A stretch of DNA of 64,000 nt, taken from NCBI RefSeq assembly GCF_945859705.1, contig NC_079134.1:157825718-157889717 (forward strand), written 5' to 3'. Below, piece after piece: positions 46,301 through 58,300 of this stretch; positions within the stretch are counted from its first letter, which is position 1; every line of letters begins with the position of its first letter. This DNA is from Episyrphus balteatus (lineage: Eukaryota; Arthropoda; Insecta; Diptera; Syrphidae). Below the pieces are notes generated by a model, which saw only the letters and a list, made by a program, of their open reading frames with translations, made no database searches and had not been told where the DNA came from. The position numbers and the translations under genes were made by a program.

Positions 46301-49300
46301 ACCCCTAGTTATGTGTGTTGTTTTTTTTTTTTTTGGGGATGGAGCCAAACAAAACAACACAAAAAGTCAAAGTCCCCAATTTTCAAATGTCGTTTATCTT
46401 CCTGTTCTTACAAAATGTGACACTTTGTTACAATCTCTCTAGCTCGATGCACATCACCCACACTTAAAAGTACAAAAGCAGAGGGCGCACAAGTTGATTT
46501 TTATTGTTGTTGTTTTTTTTTTTTCAAAAATGTTATGTGAATCATTGGAATTTTTGTTTTTATATTTTTGTGCGCTTGAAATACCCCAAAAATAAATAAG
46601 AAAGAAAATAACAATTTGAAATTATTTTTGAGGGATAATTTGGCACGTCTCACATGATTTATGGTATATTTTTGTTTTTATTATGAATTAGGCACATGAA
46701 CTTGAACCAGTAAAAGCCTAATAGTCGCGAAAGTAGGGTTGATAAGGAAACTAAAATCGATAGCTATTAAATCCAACCGATACAATAAATATCGATTATA
46801 GGGAAATTATAAGTCAATTTTATAGTTTGTTTATTTTTAGACCCTATAAATTTTCTCCACTTAATTATATAAATTTTTAAAATTTTATATTTACAACTTT
46901 ACATCCCAGACCTTTTCAATTGAGCATGTCGCGTGGACGCATTCTTCTTTTTTTTGTTTTAGATTTTTATTTGTTGTTAATAGGATAAGTACAAGGTAAT
47001 TATGTAAGCCATCGTTTCGTTGGCATTCTGACAAAAAAGAAAAAAATAAAGGTTACATTCTTGTAGGAATGTTAAGGTTTTTATTCTGTCACACACTTTC
47101 AATATTATTCGAGGTTAATAAAAAGTGAAGACAGATTTTCGTTTTCCTCGGAATTTTTAAAATCTTTTTTTAACATTTCCTACACTCTAAGAAAAAATTA
47201 CGCACTTGGTACATGAATTTTATTGCAAACATGTTTGTAATTTAATTATGCTTGTTTTTGCATATTGAATAATATTTATTTGAATGCTGCTACCTCAGCC
47301 ATACAAAGCAGAGAATACAATGCGAAAGAAGATTAAGTAGCGTATGTGTATAGACGAGTATTATGTTTTCGTGCTTTGCATAAATTTAAGCGCCTCAAAG
47401 TAGACTTAACGTCTTTTCTTATGTATAATCTACTGTACATATAAAATAATTATTCTATTTATAATTTTTTTTTTGTTGAATGTATGTATATTAAATGGTA
47501 TTCATGCTTTGCATTTTAATTCCTTGCATGGAGATTAAGAACAAATTATAAAAAAAAAAACGAAAACAAGCAATTCATTAAAATGAAATTATTTCACAGG
47601 AAATTACAGAGATTGAAGTAAATATAAATTAATCTTTAAAGAAGTGGTTGAACTTTTAGTTGAGGAGGAAGTATGTTCGAGGAATGGGTGGGGCAAAAAA
47701 AAAATTCAAATACCACCTATTAACCTTTTCGAACTTTTTACTGTCAATAAATCAACATTTTTATAGATTAGTTTTTTTTTTCAATTTAGAGTCAATTTTT
47801 CAATCTTCTAATAAACAGTCAGTTAACTGTTAGACGAATAAAGTTATTAGGCTCATAAACAATCAGATAAAAACATTAAATTTTTCAATCAAGAATAATT
47901 TATTCTACAAAATAACAAAAAAAAAATTGTCAAATTCAAAAATATTTAAAATTAAACGTCATTTTTATTCATGATTGTTTTTGTTTTCTTGTGTTCCACT
48001 GTATTTTTTTCAAAATTCTTTCAAAACAGCTTTGACAACTGACACAATATTTTTGTTGAGATTATTCCTTAGAATAATTTTTATTCGTCTCTGAAAGAAG
48101 CAGATAGTTTTATTCTAAGGAATAAGCTATATCTGCTTGTTGAAAAATTGATTTTTTCTCTATCCTTAGGAATAAGTACTTAATGACTGTTTAACTGACT
48201 ATTGAAAAATTGGCCCTTAAACAAAATATTTAAAGAAAAAAAAAACATCTTCAAACCTTAATAAAATGACAAAAAAAAAATCAAATTATTTTGATATGAT
48301 TTGTTAAATATTAAATAATAATGATCGTATCAAAACAATTGGTTTGATTAATTGATCAGCGATAGAAATTGTAACAATTGCTTTACTATAGGAAAAATGT
48401 TACGCATACGCCATAGTGAACCAACTTAGCATAAAAGATGTAGGTTTTAAAAAATGTTTCATCAATCTTTGATTCTCAATAAGCATATCCAATAGCAAGT
48501 TTTTCCATTATGATCATATGGCAGGTACCATTAATTTTGGCCCTTACAAATAAAATTTCAATTTCGCCTCTGGGAAGTCTCACAAAACTTATAACGGCCA
48601 AGTTTGGAAACAAAAAAAATGTTCACAGTTCTGATTAAAAATTCCAAAAAGAGGTAGAATTTTTTGGTTAAAATTACATTATTTATTCAGAGTTCCAAAG
48701 CGTTCCCGCTAATAACCTTTTGACCATAGATATTTAATATTTTATATCCCACATTGTAGAACGAAATAGTTTTGTGATATAAAAAAAATAATATCCACAA
48801 AATAAAAAAAAACCCTAGATTTAACTTACTACTATGCAAGTTATATGAATTAGATTTTTGTAATTTATAGTCGTGTTCAATTCAGGGTTGTAAAAAATAA
48901 TTTTATTTTTAATGCATTTGCTCTCCATTAATAATCTTTTTTATCAAAAAACAAAACCGACTTCCATGGATCAAAAGAGGGTTTTATGGTTTTTCTTATA
49001 GTTCCCATGGCTAAAACCGAACGAAATTGAAATGGGACCACATCGCAGCCACCAGCTATCTAATACAAAAAGAATTATCAAAATTGATTCACTCAGTTAT
49101 GAGGTAACAAACACAAAAAAAAAATGCAGACGAATTGAATACCTCCTCCTTTTTGGAAGTCGATAAAAATTTTTAAAAACATATTTATTGCAAGTAAAAA
49201 AAATTTGCATTGAAAAAAAATAAATATTTATTGCAACTTAAAAAATATTTGCATTAAAAAAAAAAAATTTACTGCAACTGAAAAATATTTGCATTGAAAA

Positions 49301-52300
49301 TAGAATTTTTATTGCAAATAAAAATATTTTGCATTGAAAAACAAATTTTATTGCAAATAAAAAATTTTCTGCATTGAAAAAAAAAATCAATGCAAAATGT
49401 GTGCATTAAATATTTTTTTTTAATACTCGTAAGTAGATACTCCTAGAATTTCTTAAAATTTTGGCTATTTGGCCATACATTTTTTTCAATCCATTATATT
49501 TTTATTTGCAATAAAAATTTTTTATTTTCAATGCATTTCTTTTTTCATTTGCAATAAATTTTTTTTAATGCAAAATAATTTAAGTTGCAATAAATATTTT
49601 TTTTTTTTCAATGCAAAATATTTTCAGTTGCAATAAATATTTTTTTTTAATTTCAAATGCATTTTTTTTTTAATTGATAATTTTACAACCCTGGTTCAAT
49701 GGGTGATATGCATAAAAAAGTAGTACTTACTTAAAGTAAAAGGTGAAAGTAAATACTATAAATTCTAGTAAAAGGTAAAATTCATAGTATTTACTTAATT
49801 TCGTATGCATAAAAAAAGTACCTGCTAGCAGGCAAATACTTTAAGTAGATACTAAATTCATCCAAGTAAATACTAGAATTCACCCAAAAATGATAGTAAA
49901 TACTTTTTTTTTAGATGATTGGTATTCGTTTCGAATTGAAGCCTGGTACGTATGCTGCTGAAGCGATACGAAAATTTTCTTAAAAAAAAAAAGCACAACT
50001 AAATTGAACGAAAAATTATTTTCAGTTTAGCCAACGAAATTCTTAGCTATGCCCGCACATTTGGAAAAATTAAAAGCATTTAATTGTCCAGGTCATTTTA
50101 CTTGCTAAAAAAAGAGTTTTTTGGCTTTGGAGACCTAGAAAAATGATCGTGCTAGGGCTTACAAATAAATTGTTCTGAAAATTTTACCGTGTAATCCAAT
50201 ACAAATTTTTACTGTTTCTTAAATTCTTAGTGCTTTTTTTGTGAGTCAAAATTGAACTTAACAGCAGCATAAATAAATTGAACTTGAGATAACAATCAGA
50301 TATTACATGATGGCTCTAACGATTTTCTTTAAGAAATTTAATATTGAAAATATGGACCGTAATTAACGGTATTTCCCATAAAACCGTTTTCTAGTAAACG
50401 ACACCACCAATTTCAATAAAAAAATATTAACAAAAACTTTTTATATATTAATATTAAATTTAATATTAATATTAAAAAAAAAAAAAAAATTTCAATAAAA
50501 TCATTTTTGGATTAAAAAAAGATCCAAATTTTGCATGAAAAATCTATTTTGAAAACGACTCAATGATTTTATTGAAACTTTATTTTTATTTATCAATTAA
50601 TATATCATCTTTAATGGAATACCATTTTTATTTTTAAAAAATGTTGTGAACATTTTTATATGAAAAAAAAAATTCTTTTTAAAAAAGCGGCTCTAGATTT
50701 CCAATTCTTTGTGATGCATTAAAAAAAACGTTGTTTAACTTTAAACCAAATTTTATATTATTTTAAAGTTTTTTTTTATATTTTTTAAAAATAATCTTTT
50801 ATGAATTTGTAAAAAGCTTTAATATTTCAAGCAACTTTTGACATAAGAGCAAGTACGTGCGAATTTATTGCGAATGCCTTTAAATATATTATTCATGCCT
50901 AGTAAAGTTAACCCTCTGTAGGGTGCCAAATTCGCACCCGTGTGCCGACAGAGGGTTAATATACTGTTGGCAATTCAAATATGATTCAGAGTTGAAATTA
51001 TCTCGACAGTTTTGAAACTTGATATTACTTAAAATAAAAACTTATTGAAAAAAAATTACTATTCATTTACAATAATGACTTATTAGCTCAGGGAAATTAG
51101 TCAAAATATGGGCATGAAATCGCATTTTTCGCGGGACAAAATTTTTTTCATGAAATGTGTTCGGGTGGTTGTCCTTATCATAAAAGTCAATTTGTTGGGA
51201 TAATTGGAGGTTGGGAACAGCCGCCATCTTGGAAAAGAGATTGGTATCGTTTTTATTGAATAGCTCCATTGTTATTCATTTTAACAAAAAATGACAAAGG
51301 TAAGACAATAAAATTATCTAAGAAATGATATACAAAACAATTCCATGAGTTGATTAAATAAATTTTATAAATTAAATAGATTTAGGAAAAATAATAGAGC
51401 ATCAGCTTGTATATTTATAATTTCAAATAGTATAAAGGAGATGGGGCGTTTTTGGGCCATGAGCGTACATTAATGAGACTAGTCTCGAATTGAAGCTGGA
51501 GCTTAGTATATTCAATATATGAAGTTTTTTTTTAAATCGAAAGTCAGGGTCCTGAGATATAAGGCTCCAAAGTTCGTTCTGATAACCATTTTCTGTCCCT
51601 TTTATATGCAAATATCATTAGAACTATAAGAGCTATATGTAAGTTTTTGATGTCAAATGAAAGGTTTTTTTTGTGCCTTTTCAACAATATATAACACATA
51701 TTACACATAAAAAAGAAACGGCGAAAAAATAAAGAAAAAGTAAAATATTTATGAAAAAGAGAGTAATCCTGAACAAGTTTAAGGTTGACCTGAAAAAACG
51801 ACAAAAACTAAGGATGAGGCTTTGTTCCTGAAAGCCTCTGCAATAATAATCCGCTTTTACCAAAATCGGATTAGATATTTTTTCGAGATATCCCCGTAAA
51901 AGGGTTTTTTTTTTGTGAAAAATTCATACCAAAGCAAGGCACGAGTACGATAACTTAGGCGCCGAGAATTGACAACGGCTATTTCTAGAGGTGTTCAAAA
52001 CAAATATTTTTTCTTACGGGAGGGGGGGGGGGGGGTCAATGTCCCTCCCTTTAGGCGGGAGGGGCAATTTTCAAAAGAAATACTTGAAATCATAAAAAAA
52101 TTATTAAAAAACAACGGCAACACTTACAGTTATCAATTATACTTTTTTCAAAAGCTAGAGTTATACACTTGATTTTAATTTTTAAATCAAGATATTTCAA
52201 TCAATCGTTTTTGAAATAATCGATTTCAAAATCAACATTTGGGAAAAATAAGATTAAAAAAATACATTGGATACTATTTTTGTCAAGTTTTTCAATGAGA

Positions 52301-55300
52301 AATTGATTGATGAGTAAATTGTCTCAATAATTTCCTAATCAAACACTGAAAACCATATCTTCTTATGCCTTGCTTCTAGTTTTTGAGAAAAATGAAAAAT
52401 AGAAAAACTAATTTCTTAATCAGATTTTTATTTTCTTGGCTGTTTACCATTATCAAAAATCAGAAAAGATCGATATTCATACATAGAGTCAGTAAAGAGC
52501 TTTGTTCTTCTTAAAAAAAAAAACTAGATTCCCATTGTACGCTCACCACAGGCGAGCCCTGATGGTGCAGAGAATAGTCCCCAAAAACTTAATCCACTGA
52601 AGGATTTGAAAAAAGTTTTCTTATTTTACAATTTTCTCAAAAACTAGAAAGCATAAGAAGATATGGTTTTCAGTATTTGATTAGGAAATTATTGAGACAA
52701 TTTACTCATCAATCAATTTCTCATTGAAAAACTTGACAAAAATAGTATCCAATGTATTTTTGTAATCTTATTTTTCCCAAATGTTGTTTTTTTTTAAGAA
52801 GAACAAAGCTCTTTACTGACTCTATGTATGAATATCGATCTTTTCTGATTTTTGATAATGGTAAACAGCCAAGAAAATAAAAATCTGATTAAGAAATTAG
52901 TTTTTCTATTTTTCATTTTTCTCAAAAACTAGAAGCAAGGCATAAGAAGATATGGTTTTCAGTGTTTGATTAGGAAATTATTGAGACAATTTACTCATCA
53001 ATCAATTTCTCATTGAAAAACTTGACAAAAATAGTATCCAATGTATTTTTTTAATCTTATTTTTCCCAAATGTTGATTTTGAAATCGATTATTTCAAAAA
53101 CGATTGATTGAAATATCTTGATTTAAAAATTAAAATCAAGTGTATAACTCTAGCTTTTGAAAAAAGTATAATTGATAACTGTAAGTGTTGCCGTTGTTTT
53201 TTAATAATTTTTTTATGATTTCAAGTATTTCTTTTGAAAATTGCCCCTCCCGCCTAAAGGGAGGGACATTGACCCCCCCCCCCCTCCCGTAAGAAAAAAT
53301 ATTTGTTTTGAACACCTCTAGAAATAGCCGTTGTCAATTCTCGGCGCCTAAGTTATCGTACTCGTGCCTTGCTTTGGTATGAATTTTTCACAAAAAAAAA
53401 ACCCTTTTACGGGGATATCTCGAAAAAATATCTAATCCGATTTTGGTAAAAGCGGATTATTATTGCAGAGGCTTTCAGGAACAAAGCCTCATCCTTAGTT
53501 TTTGTCGTTTTTTCAGGTCAACCTTAAACTTGTTCAGGATTACTCTCTTTTTCATAAATATTTTACTTTTTCTTTATTTTTTCGCCGTTTCTTTTTTATG
53601 TGTAATATGTGTTATATATTGTTGAAAAGGCACAAAAAAAACCTTTCATTTGACATCAAAAACTTACATATAGCTCTTATAGTTCTAATGATATTTGCAT
53701 ATAAAAGGGACAGAAAATGGTTATCAGAACGAACTTTGGAGCCTTATATCTCAGGACCCTGACTTTCGATTTAAAAAAAAACTTCATATATTGAATATAC
53801 TAAGCTCCAGCTTCAATTCGAGACTAGTCTCATTAATGTACGCTCATGGCCCAAGTCCCATATAATTTTGCCCCATCTCCTTTAGCCCATTCACATTAAC
53901 TGGAAAACTTACGTTATTTAACCCCCCAAAAACCGTATAAAGCACAAAATTAGAGTTGTCAGACCTTCGAAATCGACATTAACACGCGTATGGCTGCAAA
54001 ACTGCGTACTTATATTTTGGTTGTACCTCTACTCCCAAAATTTTCTCGGCCTACTAGCAAAAAAACAGCTTTTTTCTTACTTTTGACTAGTACATGGAGA
54101 GATTCGGAGTTAGATTACTTCTACAATACGATGGTGACAATAACGATTGTGGGCTCATTTTATAGGTAATTATAAGTACAACAATTCATTCATGAAGAAT
54201 TATCCAAACAAATCAAAAGTTCGTCAGATATATGAAAAAATGTCATTTTGTCGCAACCTTGCGATACAAACCCGCACTTTGACCAACTATAAAATTTTAT
54301 TTAATCAACTCATGGAATTGTTTTGTATATCATTTCTTAGATAATTTTATTGTCTTACCTTTGTCATTTTTTGTTAAAATGAATAACAATGGAGCTATTC
54401 AATAAAAACGATACCAATCTCTTTTCCAAGATGGCGGCTGTTCCCAACCTCCAATTATCCCAACAAATTGACTTTTATGATAAGGACAACCACCCGAACA
54501 CATTTCATGAAAAAAATTTTGTCCCGCGAAAAATGCGATTTAAATTACTAATTTCCCTGGGCTATATTGATAAAGTTTTTTTAAATTTAACTCTGAGCCC
54601 GATAATCGATCATTCTAAACTTTTTGGTAATTGATACATAAAAATTCTGCCATTTCGACAAATATTAACAACCATCCATTTTTAAGAAATACAAATACCA
54701 TGAAAAGATTGTGTCAAAATGTAAGTTTCATGGCTTCATAATTGCGGTTTTAACACAAAAAAGTATATACTATCAACTTTACAAGTTGGTATTTTGTAAC
54801 CTTGAAAAAATCTAGTAATTCCTAAAGAAAAAAAGTACTTACTAGTTTTTATGCATATGGAATAAAATATTTACTGAAAAAGTTCATCCAAAAAAGTAGT
54901 TACTATGAATGATAGTAAATACTTAATTTTCAGCATTTACTTGATTTTTATGCATATGAAAAACAGTATATACTTGAAAATTCTCTAGTAAAAGTATTTA
55001 CTATTTTTTATGCATATCACCAATGAGTGACATACTCGTACCTACATACATATTTCTTTAGCTGGACTATTATTTTATTCATAGATTTCCATGGCATAAC
55101 CAGTATTGGACTTCTTGAATTACCTTCTTCTATTTATTATTAAATCCTTATTGACTTAAATTTGCCTTCATTATTTTTTGTCCAATGAACCTTATTTCTT
55201 TCAAACGTCGCTTTTCATCGAATCAAATTTAATGCTTATATCATAATTATTTCGTCTGTCCAATCTGTCAGCAAAAACTCATACAAGTTTATCAAAATTT

Positions 55301-58300
55301 TGTAGAAACAAAAAAAAGTCTGCGATTTTAATAATACAAAGAGTATGAGATGCATATAAATTACTTTTGTCAGACCCAAAAAAATCTTCCATGTTTATTC
55401 AATGTCTGCTGTTCAAAATTAATTGAGAAAACATACAAAAGTTTAATTACAGCCTGAGACGGAGACTGTCGGAGGTTGAGTATATTGTGTCCTCGCTTGA
55501 CCTCGACAACAACACAACTTGAACAACAAAGTTTAGTATACTTGTACTTTCCATGATTTCCTTTTTTTTTTTTTGTAACTTTACTTCCTACTCTGATGGT
55601 TGCCTTCTTTCATGATACTTTGCCAGTCTTTAATATTTTCCTCTTATTTTCTTGTCGGGAATAGTTAAACCTTTATCCCAGTCAGACTGTCGTCTAAGTA
55701 TGATTTCAAACAAAAAAAAAAAACAGTAAAGAAGTAAAAAAAAAAACCTGGAGACTTTGTAACAGCAGTTGACTGCACATTACTCCCTTTGTTACAAGAT
55801 AACATTTCAACACTTCTCCCCCCTTCTCTCTATAATAATTGCCAACTACTGAGTAACATGCAAGCGTGCAATATCATTCTGAAAAGTTTCAAGCTTCTTC
55901 CCAAGCTAGAGTATAGAACTAATTTCAATAGTTCCTTTTCCTTTTTTGAGTTTAGTTTAGAGAAAATTCCTTTGTTGATTATGTGGAAACATTTTTAAGG
56001 GTGCAAACTATACCAGCATTGTGGATCTTGTGAAGCAGCCCGTATTGTGTGCAAAGCGCTTTAAAGCTGTCACGACTGTCATGTGTCCATTACATGGTGT
56101 ATGTGTGGTAAATATAAACCTTTCACGTTTAGAAAAAAAAAAAAAAAAAAAAAAGATACACAAAGAAACGTCAGAGGTATAGCTCGGATATAGGAGGGTG
56201 AAATTTATTGCTTCCATGGAGAAAAATGTAAATGTTTTCCTTTGTTTAGCTTTGGATCACACTTTGCAAAAGAAGACACTCTAAAGATTTGTGTACGAGA
56301 GTCTATAAAAGAGTGTATAATGGGTCATTGGTCTGGAATTTCCGTTTATTAGGGAGTAACAAACTTCTTTTTGCTGTCGGTTGTCTACGGATATTGTACT
56401 CTATCGGGTACATTATGTATCTCTAAAGTATCTATAGGGAATGTGTCATGTACGGAACATTAAACAGTTTGCTATATCAGTATTAGGTTTCATTTTTAAT
56501 GAATTTATGAAGGGGGGTGGGAATTACTGTTTTTTTTTTTTTTTATTAGAGAGAGTAATAAACACATCCAATGAACTTTCCCAGAAAAAAAGTGCTATTA
56601 TACAATTTTTATGAACGACAGGACATTAGCTTTTGACTTTTATTAATTTGTTTTCGTTTTTTTTTGTTTTATTTTATTTAAGTACGAGTATTATGTGGGA
56701 ACAATCTCTTTGTTTGTTGTATATAAAGTATCTCTTTGTAATAAAATTTGATGTGTGTAGTATAAGATGCGTTAAGGTTTTATTAATTATCCTTTATTAC
56801 GTAGAGACTTATAAATTGATAATAGAGCATCTTAACCCTAACATCTTTTCTAATGACTTCATTTCTTAGTGTCATTAGGTCTCTTGACATTGTAATATTA
56901 ATTGGATTTTTTATAACTAAGATTAAATTTTGTGTATTTGACTTTTTTGTGATGTTAAATTAAGTATCATAAAATTTTGTATTTTTAGTCAACTGCTCAA
57001 CAAAGGACTATTTTTGCTTAATGACATTGCGGTCAATATACTTGAATGCTTTAAGTTTTAATTATTAAATTTGTAAACCTTTTCGGGAGGATTTTTTTTT
57101 AAATAAAGTTGGAAAAAAAATCGGTGGATAAACGATTTTAAAAGTTTGATCATCATTTCAGAGCTATTGATTGTTTCGACTAGAGCCCAAATGAGGTAAT
57201 TTCGCAAATTATCTCATTTCGAATGTCAAATCGTATATAGAAAATTATTTTATTTAGAAGCTAATATGATCAAAATCATCTCATTTGCTCTAGTCGAAAC
57301 AGGTTATAAGACATATATGTAGATACGTTTTAATTGAATGAAAACTTCGTTTTTATGTTTTTTTTTATCGTTTTTAGTTTTTGTGATGATAAGTGAATTC
57401 ATTTTCTGTTTGCTAAACAAAACAATTTTTTTTAACAATGAGTATGAGATACAAAAGCCAACTGTAAGATAAGCAAACATTGATTAACTTTTGACAAAGG
57501 AACTATAATTTTTCGGTATTTTTAAATTCAAGTTGTTGACATTCGTTCCTTCAATTTCAATTATTTTGTTTAATGATTTACTTTGCACATGGAATAGTGG
57601 GTACAAAACTTTACAAATCATTAGTAATATTTCAAATGAACAACTGTAGGTATAATTTCGAAACCCAATGAAAATGATCAATAAAGCTCAAATATCAGGG
57701 GGGTCAATTTCCGATCTGTGAAACTGTGAAGTGATAAGTTTTATCACGTTTTCATAATAAATTCGATTTTGGATTTATAAAAAAATTAAAACAAACTTCA
57801 AAAATTAAATAAAAAAAAATTAAAAATTTAAAACAAACTTCAAAAATTAAATAAAAAAAAATTAAAAAATTAAAACAAACTTTTTTTTTTTGGAAAACCC
57901 AATGTTTTCAAAACAATCCAACGAATTTTGTATCTGTCCCGAATTTTGCCCCTAAAAATATGGTCGCTGTACGTATACACAACATTTTTTACTTTAAATT
58001 TAATGCAAATACCCTGTTACTTTTTTAAGATTCACAGATGATACTGTGAAACTTCAGTAAAGCTTAACAAGCAAAATTTTAAGTTGGGTTGTTTTCTTCT
58101 TGAGAATTTGTCAAAATAAAGTAAAATAGTCTCACTGTTCTTATAAAAAGACATACAAACATCCTTTTCAAAATACAATATTATGTAAAATGTATTCAAT
58201 TTTAAAGCATAAACTAATTCAGTTGGGATATCTTTATTGTTGAAGAAACTTTTTTAAATATGTACTTCTTTTTATGTGAAGTTAGGTCACTGTGGTGTAT

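Larger units (their letters stand above)
49703..55021. mobile_element. 5.3-kb foldback element with palindromic core
   Basis: The ends are GGTGATATGCATAAAAAA and the exact complement TTTTTTATGCATATCACC. Both continue as irregular arrays of AGTAAATACTA-like units (49727-49915; 54830-55010, inverted). A short direct repeat AATG flanks both ends (49698-49701 and 55022-55025). The core (about 51080-54572) is a large palindrome. No transposase frame was found, so movement would need an enzyme supplied elsewhere. The element lies wholly inside intron 1 of the F-box gene. Confidence 0.75.

Noticed and set aside
51544..53762. Mirrored 86- and 60-codon hydrophobic frames
   Set aside because: Same explanation: the 51-54.6 kb palindrome. 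Hydrophobicity comes from T-rich codons.
49703..55021. Target duplication of the 5.3-kb foldback element called firmly as AATG
   Set aside because: Four bases are too few to trust and the left flank overlaps the target duplication of the neighbouring hAT-like element, so it is mentioned but not claimed.
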